Shown in pieces: positions 30,098 to 37,202 of a DNA stretch of 64,000 nucleotides. Below the pieces are notes generated by a model that was not told the DNA's origin, did not search any database, and worked only from the letters and a program-made list of their open reading frames with translations. The translations under genes and the position numbers were made by a program. This DNA is from Nematostella vectensis (lineage: Eukaryota; Cnidaria; Anthozoa; Actiniaria; Edwardsiidae), in assembly GCF_932526225.1 (NCBI RefSeq), contig NC_064041.1:9158813-9222812 (forward strand), in the 5' to 3' direction. The first letter of the stretch is position 1. Every line of letters starts with the position of its first letter.

Positions 30098-30703
30098 TCA
30101 CCGAGCGGGTCGACTCGCCAGGTCTTTCAAAATCTCTTCTCTTACTGTTTCCCTCAGCTTGGTAATGTTTACGTTTTTTTCGTCCTCCCTTACCGACTTT
30201 TGACGGATCTGGAGCTTTAGAGCCTCAAACTTATCCACCTCGTTCAAGATTAAAGAGAACTCTTCGTCTGATATTTTGTTGTCTTTTAAAGCTTTAGAGA
30301 CCAGGTCGCGTATGCTATTTACTTTTGCCTTTGCCATCGCCGCTGTTTGGTCGTGCTTGGAGACTTTTTGCGACAGCCGTTTAGAAACCGCCGCACAGCC
30401 TACAGACGTAAGACCGAAAACACCGGCCAAAGCACCCAACGGAACTCCGACGACGATACCAAAACCCGACAGAGAAGTCCCCAAACCACTAGACCCAAGA
30501 ATGACGGATAAGAGTCCTAAGACCACACTTAACTTTGAAAACACGCTCTGCCCTCGTTTATACTTTTTCCTCACGTTCTCGTAATGTTTAACTTCTTGCT
30601 CCAAACTTCCCAAAACATCGTGGGTCTTTTGGAGTCTGAAGTTATCACCCGAGGGGCTGACCCCTCGGGGTACGTTCGGGTAGATTGAGTTGTACTCTTC
30701 CAT
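30098..30703 (-). CDS. Maverick protein with central Gly-rich hydrophobic hairpin
   Basis: The 201-residue protein begins MEEYNSIYP and has a predicted coiled-coil/basic stretch (LEQEVKHYENVRKKYKRGQS). Residues about 57-107 form a long Gly/Ser/Val/Leu-rich hydrophobic region able to span a membrane twice (VVLGLLSVILGSSGLG and FGIVVGVPLGALAGVFGL). A helical C-terminus with Lys/Glu repeats (SDEEFSLILNEVDKFEAL) follows. I recall relatives in other cnidarian Mavericks; the function is unknown. A GC-rich motif copy lies in frame near codon 12-18 (PRGVSPSG). It sits between the penton-like gene and the tail-anchored protein, consistent with a virion or membrane-lysis component. Confidence 0.6.
   Translation of the reverse strand: MEEYNSIYPNVPRGVSPSGDNFRLQKTHDVLGSLEQEVKHYENVRKKYKRGQSVFSKLSVVLGLLSVILGSSGLGTSLSGFGIVVGVPLGALAGVFGLTSVGCAAVSKRLSQKVSKHDQTAAMAKAKVNSIRDLVSKALKDNKISDEEFSLILNEVDKFEALKLQIRQKSVREDEKNVNITKLRETVREEILKDLASRPAR
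30648..30672 (-). repeat. GC-rich near-palindrome copy 3, inside a gene
   Basis: CCCGAGGGGTCAGCCCCTCG on the minus strand, a perfect-arm inverted repeat around TCA, in frame within the N-terminal part of the preceding gene. Confidence 0.7.
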
Positions 30704-30725
30704 AGCTTTATTATGGGGAGAGTTT

Positions 30726-30741
30726 ATTCTTTAAGTGATTT
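30726..30741 (-). promoter_or_regulatory. Maverick promoter motif, hydrophobic-hairpin gene
   Basis: Minus strand AAATCACTTAAAGAAT lies about 22 bases before the ATG at 30703 and overlaps the end of the penton-like gene. Confidence 0.6.
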
Positions 30742-31354
30742 CTAAAATTAGACGTATCGGGTAGAGACCGCGCTCTATTGTGTTTCCGTCACCGCCCTTT
30801 ATACTAAGACGGAGACTACTCACGTAACCGACTGATGTGGTGCTAACCCGTACCGGATCGCTTGGATTGAGGTATATCTTTCCTTCATCAAGCTCTACAC
30901 TTGCTAGGATTTGTGAGGGCGCCCCTTGTTGGAGGGAGTCAGACGCGTTCACAAGATCGCAGTGGATAAAAATAGCCTCGTGACCTATCATCTTTATCTC
31001 ATGGCGAGTGTTTGCTTCCAGCTCCCTGGTCTTGAGCCCTAACAGGCAGGCGAGCGGCTCATTCAACACGACGTTCCGATGAACTTCGAGTGACGAGTCT
31101 CTAATAGAGACTGACTTTTCACCAAGACGCATACCCCCATCTATTTGACGTTTTAGCGTCTCGATCGTATACTGCCCCGCGGGGATCCTAAGGATAATGT
31201 TCTCACCGTCGGAGACCGTTCCCTCGCTTGAGAGACTGTTACAACGATTATGAAACGCACATCCTCGCAGCGCGATAAACCGCGGCTTTTCAATAGGTTG
31301 TTCTAAATAGACAGTAAAGTCACCAACGTTTCCTTCAATGTAGAGTAATACCAT
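30731..31354 (-). CDS. Penton-like minor capsid protein (single jelly roll)
   Basis: The 207-residue protein has an all-beta composition. Residues 55-70 (IILRIPAGQYTIETLKRQID) and the C-terminal half match my memory of Polinton minor capsid (penton) proteins: IKMIGHEAIFIHCDLVNASD, then PSQILASVELDEGKIY, and a final LSIKGGDGNTIERG with YPIRLILEI strand. Such proteins form the pentameric vertices of the icosahedral shell. The gene starts 4 bases after the stop of the coiled-coil gene (31358), so the two may be co-transcribed. No breaks are visible. Confidence 0.75.
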   Translation of the reverse strand: MVLLYIEGNVGDFTVYLEQPIEKPRFIALRGCAFHNRCNSLSSEGTVSDGENIILRIPAGQYTIETLKRQIDGGMRLGEKSVSIRDSSLEVHRNVVLNEPLACLLGLKTRELEANTRHEIKMIGHEAIFIHCDLVNASDSLQQGAPSQILASVELDEGKIYLNPSDPVRVSTTSVGYVSSLRLSIKGGDGNTIERGLYPIRLILEIT

Positions 31355-31357
31355 TTG

Positions 31358-32380
31358 TTATGATTTCCGTCTCCTTTTAAATCGTTCTACGGAATACAGG
31401 ACGACAGCGACGATGAGAAGCCATGCGTTTTTAGCTAAAAAGCCAACAACTTCACCTGCCGTTCTAAATATGAAACTAGCTATAGCACCAACCATTCCTG
31501 GGAGTATTTCTCCTAATTTTTTGCCTATTGTTTTCAGACCGTCTCCAACGCCTTTTGCGACATTTGTCAAACCCGTCTTCAGGTTAGAGACGATAACACC
31601 GATAACAACACCCACAGCGGTAACGACAGCAGCGACTGTAAATCCGTATTTCTTAAAAATCGCTTTAACACGATCTTTCAACGACATTCTCTCTTCGAGA
31701 TTTTCTCTCTCCAATTGATTCTCTTCCAAAGTCTCATCTATGACAGAATTTCTTTCGCTGAGCTCTTCATTTTTACGATCTATAGCTCTTAGTCTTTCTT
31801 GGTTAGTTGTTTCACTTCGTTCCTCATTATTTTTTCTCATTTGCTCGGTGTTTCTCTCTTCTTCTTCTCTGAGTGTATTACCTGTAGCGTCTAGTTCATC
31901 GAGTTGAATCTGAATTTGCTTGTACTTTCCGGATCTGATTTTGTCGTCAACACTCTTCCGCACCGTTCCATCCTCATTATACAACCTTTCTGGTCTAGTC
32001 CAACCACCTTTTCTCGCAGAATAGAAGGAAATGAATTGTTTTCCTCTCTCATCCGTTGAAATCTGAACTAAATTTTCATCAAGATCTGGATATTTCGATA
32101 ACAAAAGGTTTACCCTAAGTGTGTCCGTTGAAGGAGAACCTCCCATATTCTGTAACTTCATGTACTCGGGGACAGCCCTCCCGGGGTTTCGTGTTTTCCA
32201 TAAGTCGGCCAACCTCCTACTCACATAGCTTGCACCTCTACCAAATCTGTTTGAAATCCTTTCATTCCATGATTCTCTTCCCTCACCATCGTTTGGAATA
32301 AGAGAGTCATAATCTTCGTCTACAGTAGTATTCAAATCTTCTCTACCTTCTTCTGTTGTGGGATCAAAATCTATATCCAT
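31358..32380 (-). CDS. Coiled-coil membrane protein of the Maverick
   Basis: The 340-residue protein has an acidic N-terminus (MDIDFDPTTEEGREDL), a globular part, then a long Glu/Arg/Asn-rich coiled coil (about 170-235, EEERNTEQMRKNNEE style). It is followed by at least two hydrophobic segments: near 245-265 (GFTVAAVVTAVGVVIGVIVS) and near the C-terminus (NAWLLIVAVVLYSVERF), ending in a basic RRRKS tail. It is likely a virion-associated or internal-membrane protein; I do not recognise a named family. The promoter motif lies at 32404-32418. Confidence 0.6.
   Translation of the reverse strand: MDIDFDPTTEEGREDLNTTVDEDYDSLIPNDGEGRESWNERISNRFGRGASYVSRRLADLWKTRNPGRAVPEYMKLQNMGGSPSTDTLRVNLLLSKYPDLDENLVQISTDERGKQFISFYSARKGGWTRPERLYNEDGTVRKSVDDKIRSGKYKQIQIQLDELDATGNTLREEEERNTEQMRKNNEERSETTNQERLRAIDRKNEELSERNSVIDETLEENQLERENLEERMSLKDRVKAIFKKYGFTVAAVVTAVGVVIGVIVSNLKTGLTNVAKGVGDGLKTIGKKLGEILPGMVGAIASFIFRTAGEVVGFLAKNAWLLIVAVVLYSVERFKRRRKS
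31373..31387 (-). promoter_or_regulatory. Possible promoter motif, penton-like gene
   Basis: Minus strand GAACGATTTAAAAGG lies inside the 3' end of the coiled-coil gene, 20 bases before the penton-like ATG. It is a weaker match. Confidence 0.4.
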
Positions 32381-32403
32381 TTCTTATTTTGTTTGAAAAT
32401 AAG

Positions 32404-32418
32404 AAATCTTTAAGTCGT
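32404..32418 (-). promoter_or_regulatory. Maverick promoter motif, coiled-coil gene
   Basis: Minus strand ACGACTTAAAGATTT about 25 bases before the ATG. Confidence 0.65.
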
Positions 32419-32424
32419 GCCGGC

Positions 32425-32841
32425 TCATATCCACCTGCTCGCTACATAGCCAAGGGCTAACATTCCACCTCCAACATATGCCATCTCTCCCATCTTTTGG
32501 TTGCTACTCGGTCTGTAGTAATCTGAGAGCTCAGGCTCTTTCAAATCAAAATCTGGATGTGTTTGAGCGTATAGTTTGAAAGCCTGATCGGTCTCCTCAT
32601 CATTCTGGTCTGCACGAAGTTTATTATTATATTCTTCCTCCAACCAATCCTGGTATTCCTGTCTTTTTTTCTGCCAATCACCCATTGCTTGTTGATACTT
32701 TTCAAGCGCTTTATCGTGTCTTATTTTTTCTTTATCAACATGAGTAGCGTCAGAAGATAAGTATCTCGCTAGGTAACTCCCTCCAACGAATGCCGTCGCA
32801 TTAAGAATAGCTCCACCAATCATAAATGCTATACTCGCCAT
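32425..32841 (-). CDS. Small membrane protein with charged middle
   Basis: The 138-residue protein has hydrophobic helices at both ends (AFMIGGAILNATAFVGGSYL near 5-24 and AYVGGGMLALGYVA near 121-134) and a highly charged helical middle with DKALEKYQQAMGDWQKKRQE. It could be a hairpin anchored twice. The family is unknown; the gene lies in the cluster of four small membrane-type genes upstream of the capsid genes and is preceded by its own promoter motif (32860-32872). Confidence 0.55.
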   Translation of the reverse strand: MASIAFMIGGAILNATAFVGGSYLARYLSSDATHVDKEKIRHDKALEKYQQAMGDWQKKRQEYQDWLEEEYNNKLRADQNDEETDQAFKLYAQTHPDFDLKEPELSDYYRPSSNQKMGEMAYVGGGMLALGYVASRWI

Positions 32842-32859
32842 TTATTAATCAATCTATAA

Positions 32860-32872
32860 GATCTTTAAGTCG
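32860..32872 (-). promoter_or_regulatory. Maverick promoter motif, 138-residue gene
   Basis: Minus strand CGACTTAAAGATC about 20 bases before the ATG. Confidence 0.65.
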
Positions 32873-32873
32873 C

Positions 32874-33098
32874 CTACAGCGGTTTTGGCAAAATCTTTTG
32901 TGTTTCCAGATAATCTTTCAGATACATACTACCGGACAGGACAGCAACCCATTTAGCGTAGTTTGTAACACTTGACGAAGGGTCGTTGATGAATGACTCT
33001 TTCATAGCCTTTTTAACAACATAACCAATACCGGCGGCTAATCCGATGATGACTGCTGAGTCGGTGATCGTTTTCACAAGTTTGTTTTCAGTTGACAT
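32874..33098 (-). CDS. Small single-pass membrane protein
   Basis: The 74-residue protein starts MSTENKLVKTITDSAVIIGL and has one hydrophobic helix (about 13-29, SAVIIGLAAGIGYVV) and a second weaker one (WVAVLSGSMYLKDYL). It is not recognised. Start chosen at 33098 because the promoter motif (33124-33137) precedes it by 25 bases. Confidence 0.5.
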   Translation of the reverse strand: MSTENKLVKTITDSAVIIGLAAGIGYVVKKAMKESFINDPSSSVTNYAKWVAVLSGSMYLKDYLETQKILPKPL

Positions 33099-33123
33099 GA
33101 TTTTATTTATTACAGATTCAGAT

Positions 33124-33137
33124 AATCTTTAAATCAC
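33124..33137 (-). promoter_or_regulatory. Maverick promoter motif, 74-residue gene
   Basis: Minus strand GTGATTTAAAGATT; it overlaps the stop codon of the next upstream gene (33134), showing how tightly genes are packed. Confidence 0.68.
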
Positions 33138-33583
33138 AACATTCCTATTTTCGGCGCCGCGTTCGGGAGGTTAGCCCCTCGAGCTCCCCCTAGGTGGGAG
33201 GTGGGTCTCCCAAGAGTTTCGGCCTCGTTGGCGTTGATCTTAGGCGTCTTTTTGTAAAAACGCATATACATATCCAATGCGGTGAGCCCTATTCCGACTA
33301 GAGCCAGTACAGTTGTAAACGATAGCTCTGGAATCCAAGCGTCCGAGAGGCTATCCCCTCGAGCTCCCTCTTGGTGGGGTGTCTCTACCCGTGCAGCGTC
33401 TTCTGAACTCGCCTCCGCCTCGCGTTTCATCTCCCTAGCGAGCGCTTCTCTACACCTCCTATTATATTCGGCAACTCTCTTACCAGAAGCGACTTTTATA
33501 GGATCTTTCTCCTTAGCGGCACTCTTCTTCCTGGGGGGAGGGTCCTTTGTGATTTGCTCAACCTCTTGATTTTCGTCAGACAT
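33134..33583 (-). CDS. Basic membrane protein carrying two in-frame GC motifs
   Basis: The 149-residue protein has a Lys/Arg-rich N-terminal half (PPPRKKSAAKEKDPIKV, EYNRRCREALAREMKREAEA), a hydrophobic helix (about 90-110, FTTVLALVGIGLTALDMYM) and a basic tail. The element-wide GC-rich motif occurs twice in frame, encoding EGARGDSLSD before the helix and GGARGANLP near the end. The protein is otherwise unrecognised; DNA binding at a membrane or virion core is possible. Its promoter motif is at 33606-33620. Confidence 0.55.
   Translation of the reverse strand: MSDENQEVEQITKDPPPRKKSAAKEKDPIKVASGKRVAEYNRRCREALAREMKREAEASSEDAARVETPHQEGARGDSLSDAWIPELSFTTVLALVGIGLTALDMYMRFYKKTPKINANEAETLGRPTSHLGGARGANLPNAAPKIGML
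33167..33195 (-). repeat. GC-rich near-palindrome copy 4, inside a gene
   Basis: Plus strand TTAGCCCCTCGAGCTCCCCC; translated in frame on the minus strand as GGARGAN. Confidence 0.8.
33345..33380 (-). repeat. GC-rich near-palindrome copy 5, inside a gene
   Basis: Plus strand GAGAGGCTATCCCCTCGAGC then TCCC; in frame on the minus strand as EGARGDSLS. Same gene as copy 4. Confidence 0.8.
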
Positions 33584-33605
33584 GATTCTTTACTCACTGA
33601 ATAAA

Positions 33606-33620
33606 GAATCTTTAAATCAC
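33606..33620 (-). promoter_or_regulatory. Maverick promoter motif, 149-residue gene
   Basis: Minus strand GTGATTTAAAGATTC, 23 bases before the ATG. Confidence 0.7.
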
Positions 33621-33633
33621 ATCATGCTTAAGA

Positions 33634-33726
33634 GGTTGCTCAGGTGTGCTCAAGAGCTTGCTTAGGTGTGCTCAAGAGCTTGCTCAGGTGTGCTCAGGTG
33701 TGCTCAAGAGTTTGCTCAGTTGTGCT
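33634..33726. repeat. About 22-bp tandem repeats
   Basis: GCTCAGGTGTGCTCAAGAGCTT-like units (written here as GCTCAGGTGTGC and TCAAGAGCTTGC) repeat about four times at the 3' end of the 175-residue gene, partly inside its last codons (TTEQTLEHT) and partly after the stop. Copy-number change here would alter the protein's C-terminus. Confidence 0.8.
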
Positions 33727-34221
33727 TGGAACTTCTTGAAGTTTGTTGGAAGTCTCCTGTGAAGGTGTTAGTTTAACATGCTTAGCGACCCGAAAGAGGG
33801 CACTAGCAAGTGCTACCATCCTTCCTCCCTTCAATACCAAGAGACCTGCAAAGTTTGACAATTCGCGTTTAACCAACTCGTCGTTCTGTAAGTCTTTGCT
33901 AAGCGCTTCGGTGTCATCTACAGGAACCACGTAGGAAATGACTTGAGACACCACTTGAAGTGCTGATTCTACTAATCCATCAGTAACTTGTTTGCCTAAG
34001 ACAGTCTGGTAGCGAACAAAGTACTTTTCGACGTCTTTCGCCGAGAGCTTCTTGATATCCCCTAAACTCATGTCCACACCAAGAAATTCCTTCGTAGTCC
34101 CAAGAGATGCGAGAATAGCCAGCGATTCTCGTTTGACTTCAACATCGTCTTCGAGAGGCTCACCCTTCGAGCTCCCCTTAGACTTAGGCTCCTCTTCCAT
34201 ATAATCCTCAATGCTTGTCAT
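33694..34221 (-). CDS. Acidic/helical Maverick protein of unknown function
   Basis: The 175-residue protein starts MTSIEDYMEEEPKSKGSSKG; an upstream non-ATG extension to 34242 is open but less likely. Residues about 30-150 look like a compact helical domain (SLGDIKKLSAKDVEKYFVRY, ALQVVSQVISYVV). The C-terminus is Thr/Ser/Glu-rich and ends in the tandem repeat. A degenerate GC motif (34152-34180) encodes SSKGEPLED in frame. It sits between the small membrane genes and the packaging ATPase. Confidence 0.55.
   Translation of the reverse strand: MTSIEDYMEEEPKSKGSSKGEPLEDDVEVKRESLAILASLGTTKEFLGVDMSLGDIKKLSAKDVEKYFVRYQTVLGKQVTDGLVESALQVVSQVISYVVPVDDTEALSKDLQNDELVKRELSNFAGLLVLKGGRMVALASALFRVAKHVKLTPSQETSNKLQEVPSTTEQTLEHT
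34152..34180 (-). repeat. GC-rich near-palindrome copy 6, degenerate
   Basis: Plus strand CGAGAGGCTCACCCTTCGAG then CTCCCC; diverged arms, inside the 175-residue gene. Confidence 0.55.
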
Positions 34222-34240
34222 CTTATTTTGTAAGTAGACC

Positions 34241-34260
34241 AAGATGTTTTTAAACCACTT
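34241..34260 (-). promoter_or_regulatory. Maverick promoter motif, 175-residue gene
   Basis: Minus strand AAGTGGTTTAAAAACATCTT, 20 bases before the ATG at 34221. Confidence 0.68.
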
Positions 34261-34286
34261 CGAGGGGTCAGCCCCTCGAGCTCACC
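34261..34286 (-). repeat. GC-rich near-palindrome copy 7
   Basis: Plus strand CGAGGGGTCAGCCCCTCGAG then CTC, an almost perfect inverted repeat overlapping the ATPase stop region. Confidence 0.8.
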
Positions 34287-34908
34287 GCGTCGCAGGAATC
34301 TCCAAATAACGTTGGAATGGATGCCGTAGGCAGAAACAGAGTCTGGAATACTTTTCAGTTTTCAGCAGTTCTACGAACTTTTTACGAGTCTCGACGTCTA
34401 AGTCACCCCCATAATCTTCAAACAGTGTTTTGGTACCGATTTGAGATGGATTATGGAATGTAACCACACAGGCGACGTTATCACGGAAGGGCTTTGCTAT
34501 GGATGTTAATTGTTGCGTCAATACCCACACTGATAATCCTTCGTGTCTACCTGAGAACGCTAGATTGATAAACTTGTTCGAGCGTTGCTTTAGATCTTTC
34601 GATACAGCACAGTCATCCAAAACGAGTAACGTATTTGTACCAGAAAACAGCACCGCACAATCTGTTAGTAACTCGTTAATCTCATCGGTGTTACTAGAAT
34701 CCGGTGATAATACCAAGAAACGTTTATCCCCGTGAGCAAATCCACGATAGGACTTATTTTTCGCATAAGTCGGACAAATCAACACAATGTATTCAAACAC
34801 ATGCCGGAACGGCCCTCGAAGCTGTTCCGTGAGGTACTTTGTCTTCCCACAATTAGTAGGTCCTGTGATAATACAATGAAAAGGAACTTTCTCCCGTAAT
34901 TCTTCCAT
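34282..34908 (-). CDS. Genome-packaging ATPase (FtsK/HerA superfamily)
   Basis: The 208-residue ATPase has Walker A GPTNCGKT at residues 16-23 and Walker B LLVLDDC at 94-100, followed by a sensor-like TQQLTS. This is the compact A32-type ATPase that pumps DNA into capsids in Polintons and related viruses. The first ATG is at 34908; the open frame continues to a GTG at 34926 but MEELREKVP is the normal-looking start. It lies directly downstream of the major capsid gene (29 bases from its stop to this ATG). Confidence 0.9.
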   Translation of the reverse strand: MEELREKVPFHCIITGPTNCGKTKYLTEQLRGPFRHVFEYIVLICPTYAKNKSYRGFAHGDKRFLVLSPDSSNTDEINELLTDCAVLFSGTNTLLVLDDCAVSKDLKQRSNKFINLAFSGRHEGLSVWVLTQQLTSIAKPFRDNVACVVTFHNPSQIGTKTLFEDYGGDLDVETRKKFVELLKTEKYSRLCFCLRHPFQRYLEIPATR

Positions 34909-34937
34909 TCTTTTTTGTATTATCACACAAGTCTTTT

Positions 34938-36176
34938 TTAATACATGATTGCTCTCAAATCCGAGTTCATAACCTCCATCAACGCGTCGGCTACTACAAA
35001 CATGTAGCAGGTGATGTTTCCCGTTCCTCCAACTTTTCGTTTCATCTCGAGTTTTACTCCGTCCCGCGTGTTGTTCAAGACCAGACCTCCTCCGTGAATG
35101 CTGTTATCCGGGTGTGCCCTCAAGTCGACCCACAGAGCAAATTTGTTATTAGCGTAAAAATCCTTTTGCTTAACACCCTCTCTACCGAAACGTTTCTTTA
35201 CCGACTCCCAGAGGTCCGGCGGTGTCATCCCCTTGGAGTAGAGACGGTTTGGCATGCCATCCACATTAATGTTGATCGATGTGATGCTTGGATTGACAAA
35301 CTTTTCGGAATCCCTTGCTCCTCCGGTGTAGCTCTCTGTGAACAGGCACAATATCCCTGTCATTGACCTCCTCGGCAGATTAATGTGCTCGTTTATGACA
35401 CCATCATTAGGTTTGGAGATGGTGAACGTTTTGTGGAGAATGACGTTCTCGTAAAAGAATCCTCTACCAACCTGATAAGCCGACAACGCCTCACTAGCCA
35501 AGTATTCACTCGAGATGCAAGCATATTCCAACTCGAGGTTTGTGATTGTGTACGTTGGAGTCTTGACCGTGTCAGCATAAACAACGACGTCGGAAACTGG
35601 GGCTAGAGTAATTTCAAAGATTAGCGGATGAGGTAACGCCTTTGGATAAAAGACCCCATGCTCGCCGAGAATAGGATGGTCGAGTGGAATGCAGTACTTG
35701 GTGTTGTGAACTGCTGCAAGAGCTACTTCCTTAGCATCTGATGTCGCTTTGTCACCTGCATTTGTCCTGAGCTTCCTCATGTTTTCAGAGGAGATACCTT
35801 GTTTTATTCTATCCTCACGATCTTCAGCTTGTAAGTATAAGTCGTGATAGGTTTGGAAGAGATCGTATCTTTGAGTATCCTGTAGTGTTTCTCCACCGAA
35901 AAGAATCTTGAGCCTTGACACTAGGTTCCGGCCAACGTTGTTGACGAGAGTACTATTCGCGTGTCCTGTGACGTTTAAGTCAAATAGTAAGGATACACTA
36001 CCTGGAACAATCACTACATTTTCAGCAAGTTTTGGAATATTTATATAGAGGGTTTCTCCAGGACTTGCCGATGAGGGATTGAATGTAATCCGATTCAGCG
36101 ACGATTCCGCTTTCAGGCCGAAGGGTTCCCGTGGGATCCTGTTTGGGTTAATTTTTTCTGATATCGCTTGTGCCAT
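34938..36176 (-). CDS. Major capsid protein (double jelly roll)
   Basis: The 412-residue protein has a conserved N-terminal strand series NPSSASPGETLYINIPKLAE and VVIVPGSVSLLFDL, then SRLKILFGGETLQDTQRYDL, characteristic of Polinton major capsid proteins with two jelly-roll folds. The length is a little short of the family's usual 450-600. Trimers of this protein would form the hexagonal capsomers. The frame is intact. Its promoter motif lies at 36201-36213 and overlaps the start of the divergent integrase gene. Confidence 0.85.
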   Translation of the reverse strand: MAQAISEKINPNRIPREPFGLKAESSLNRITFNPSSASPGETLYINIPKLAENVVIVPGSVSLLFDLNVTGHANSTLVNNVGRNLVSRLKILFGGETLQDTQRYDLFQTYHDLYLQAEDREDRIKQGISSENMRKLRTNAGDKATSDAKEVALAAVHNTKYCIPLDHPILGEHGVFYPKALPHPLIFEITLAPVSDVVVYADTVKTPTYTITNLELEYACISSEYLASEALSAYQVGRGFFYENVILHKTFTISKPNDGVINEHINLPRRSMTGILCLFTESYTGGARDSEKFVNPSITSININVDGMPNRLYSKGMTPPDLWESVKKRFGREGVKQKDFYANNKFALWVDLRAHPDNSIHGGGLVLNNTRDGVKLEMKRKVGGTGNITCYMFVVADALMEVMNSDLRAIMY

Positions 36177-36200
36177 CTTTTATTTTAAGAAAAGAGAGAT

Positions 36201-36213
36201 AATCTTTAAATGA
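36201..36213 (-). promoter_or_regulatory. Maverick promoter motif, major capsid gene
   Basis: Minus strand TCATTTAAAGATT, 25 bases upstream of the capsid ATG. The integrase ATG (36210-36212) is inside it, so the two genes share a bidirectional start region of only 33 bases. Confidence 0.62.
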
Positions 36214-37202
36214 GTAACGAAAGCAGGTTATCAAAAATATACTATTCCACCGATGGATACTGGAAAGGGTATTCAGCCATTTCTAAGTTAGCTAGTGTCG
36301 CTAAAGTCAGTGAAGCCGAGGCTAAGAGGTGGCTTGAAAAACAGGCGTTGTGGCAGATCTATCTCCCAGCTCCAAAGTATGTCCCCAGACCGCATTGGAC
36401 TGTGAATAAACCTAATCAGATTCACCAAGCCGATCTGTTGTTTATGCCCCACGATAACGTAGGCAGAAAAACCTACCGTTACGCGTTGGTTGTGATTGAT
36501 ATTGCCTCGAGATATAAAGATGCAGAAGCACTGACTACCAAGGATTCGAGTGGAATTGCTAAAGGGTTTGAAAAGATATACTCCAGAAAACTTAAATGGC
36601 CTCATACGGTGATTGTCGATCCGGGGACAGAATTTAGGGGAGAGGTAACGAAGATTATGAAAAAGAAGGGTGTCACCATCCAGCGAAGCGAGGCTGGGAA
36701 CCATCGCGCACAGGCTTTTGTCGAACGCGCCAATAGAACACTGGCGGAGAGGTTGTTTTCTCATCAGTATGCTCAAGAAATGATTAGTGATGATCGATCT
36801 AGAGTTTGGGTGAAACGATTGCCAGATGTTTTGAAAACTCTGAATAGTCAACCCATAAGAATCACTGGCAAAGAGCCTGCAAAATCTATTGGTTTGAAAG
36901 AGGTTGATATTGATCCTCCAACGTATAAGCGGCCTGTTGGACTTGATGAAGTTAGACTACCACCGGGGGTTAGAGTTAGATATCTATTAGCTCCTGGAGA
37001 AGAGGAAGGAGGTGAACGCAGACGAGCCACAGACCCCATTTGGAGTTTGAAAGTGTTTGATCTATCACGCAGTGTTGTTTCGGTTGGGCAGCCTGTGTTG
37101 TATTACCTCTCCGAAGGTGCTCCAAGGAGGTCGTTCGTTAGGGAAGAACTTCAAGTCGTCCCTGAAGATACTGAGCCACCACCTAATAGCGTTCTGAAAT
37201 GA
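36210..37202 (+). CDS. Retroviral-type integrase (DDE, rve family)
   Basis: The 330-residue integrase has an N-terminal helical region, then the core with D75 (IHQADLLFMP), D137 (IVDPGTEF) and E172 (FVERANRTL), with Asp137 and Glu172 35 positions apart. It joins the element's ends to target DNA and makes the short duplication seen at both flanks. The C-terminal third (about 240-320) ends in a beta-rich SH3/chromo-like part (VGQPVLYYLSEGAPRRSFVR). Its 3' end overlaps the 3' end of the convergent polymerase gene by 52 bases. Start at 36210 places the ATG within the capsid gene's promoter motif. Confidence 0.92.
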   Translation: MSNESRLSKIYYSTDGYWKGYSAISKLASVAKVSEAEAKRWLEKQALWQIYLPAPKYVPRPHWTVNKPNQIHQADLLFMPHDNVGRKTYRYALVVIDIASRYKDAEALTTKDSSGIAKGFEKIYSRKLKWPHTVIVDPGTEFRGEVTKIMKKKGVTIQRSEAGNHRAQAFVERANRTLAERLFSHQYAQEMISDDRSRVWVKRLPDVLKTLNSQPIRITGKEPAKSIGLKEVDIDPPTYKRPVGLDEVRLPPGVRVRYLLAPGEEEGGERRRATDPIWSLKVFDLSRSVVSVGQPVLYYLSEGAPRRSFVREELQVVPEDTEPPPNSVLK

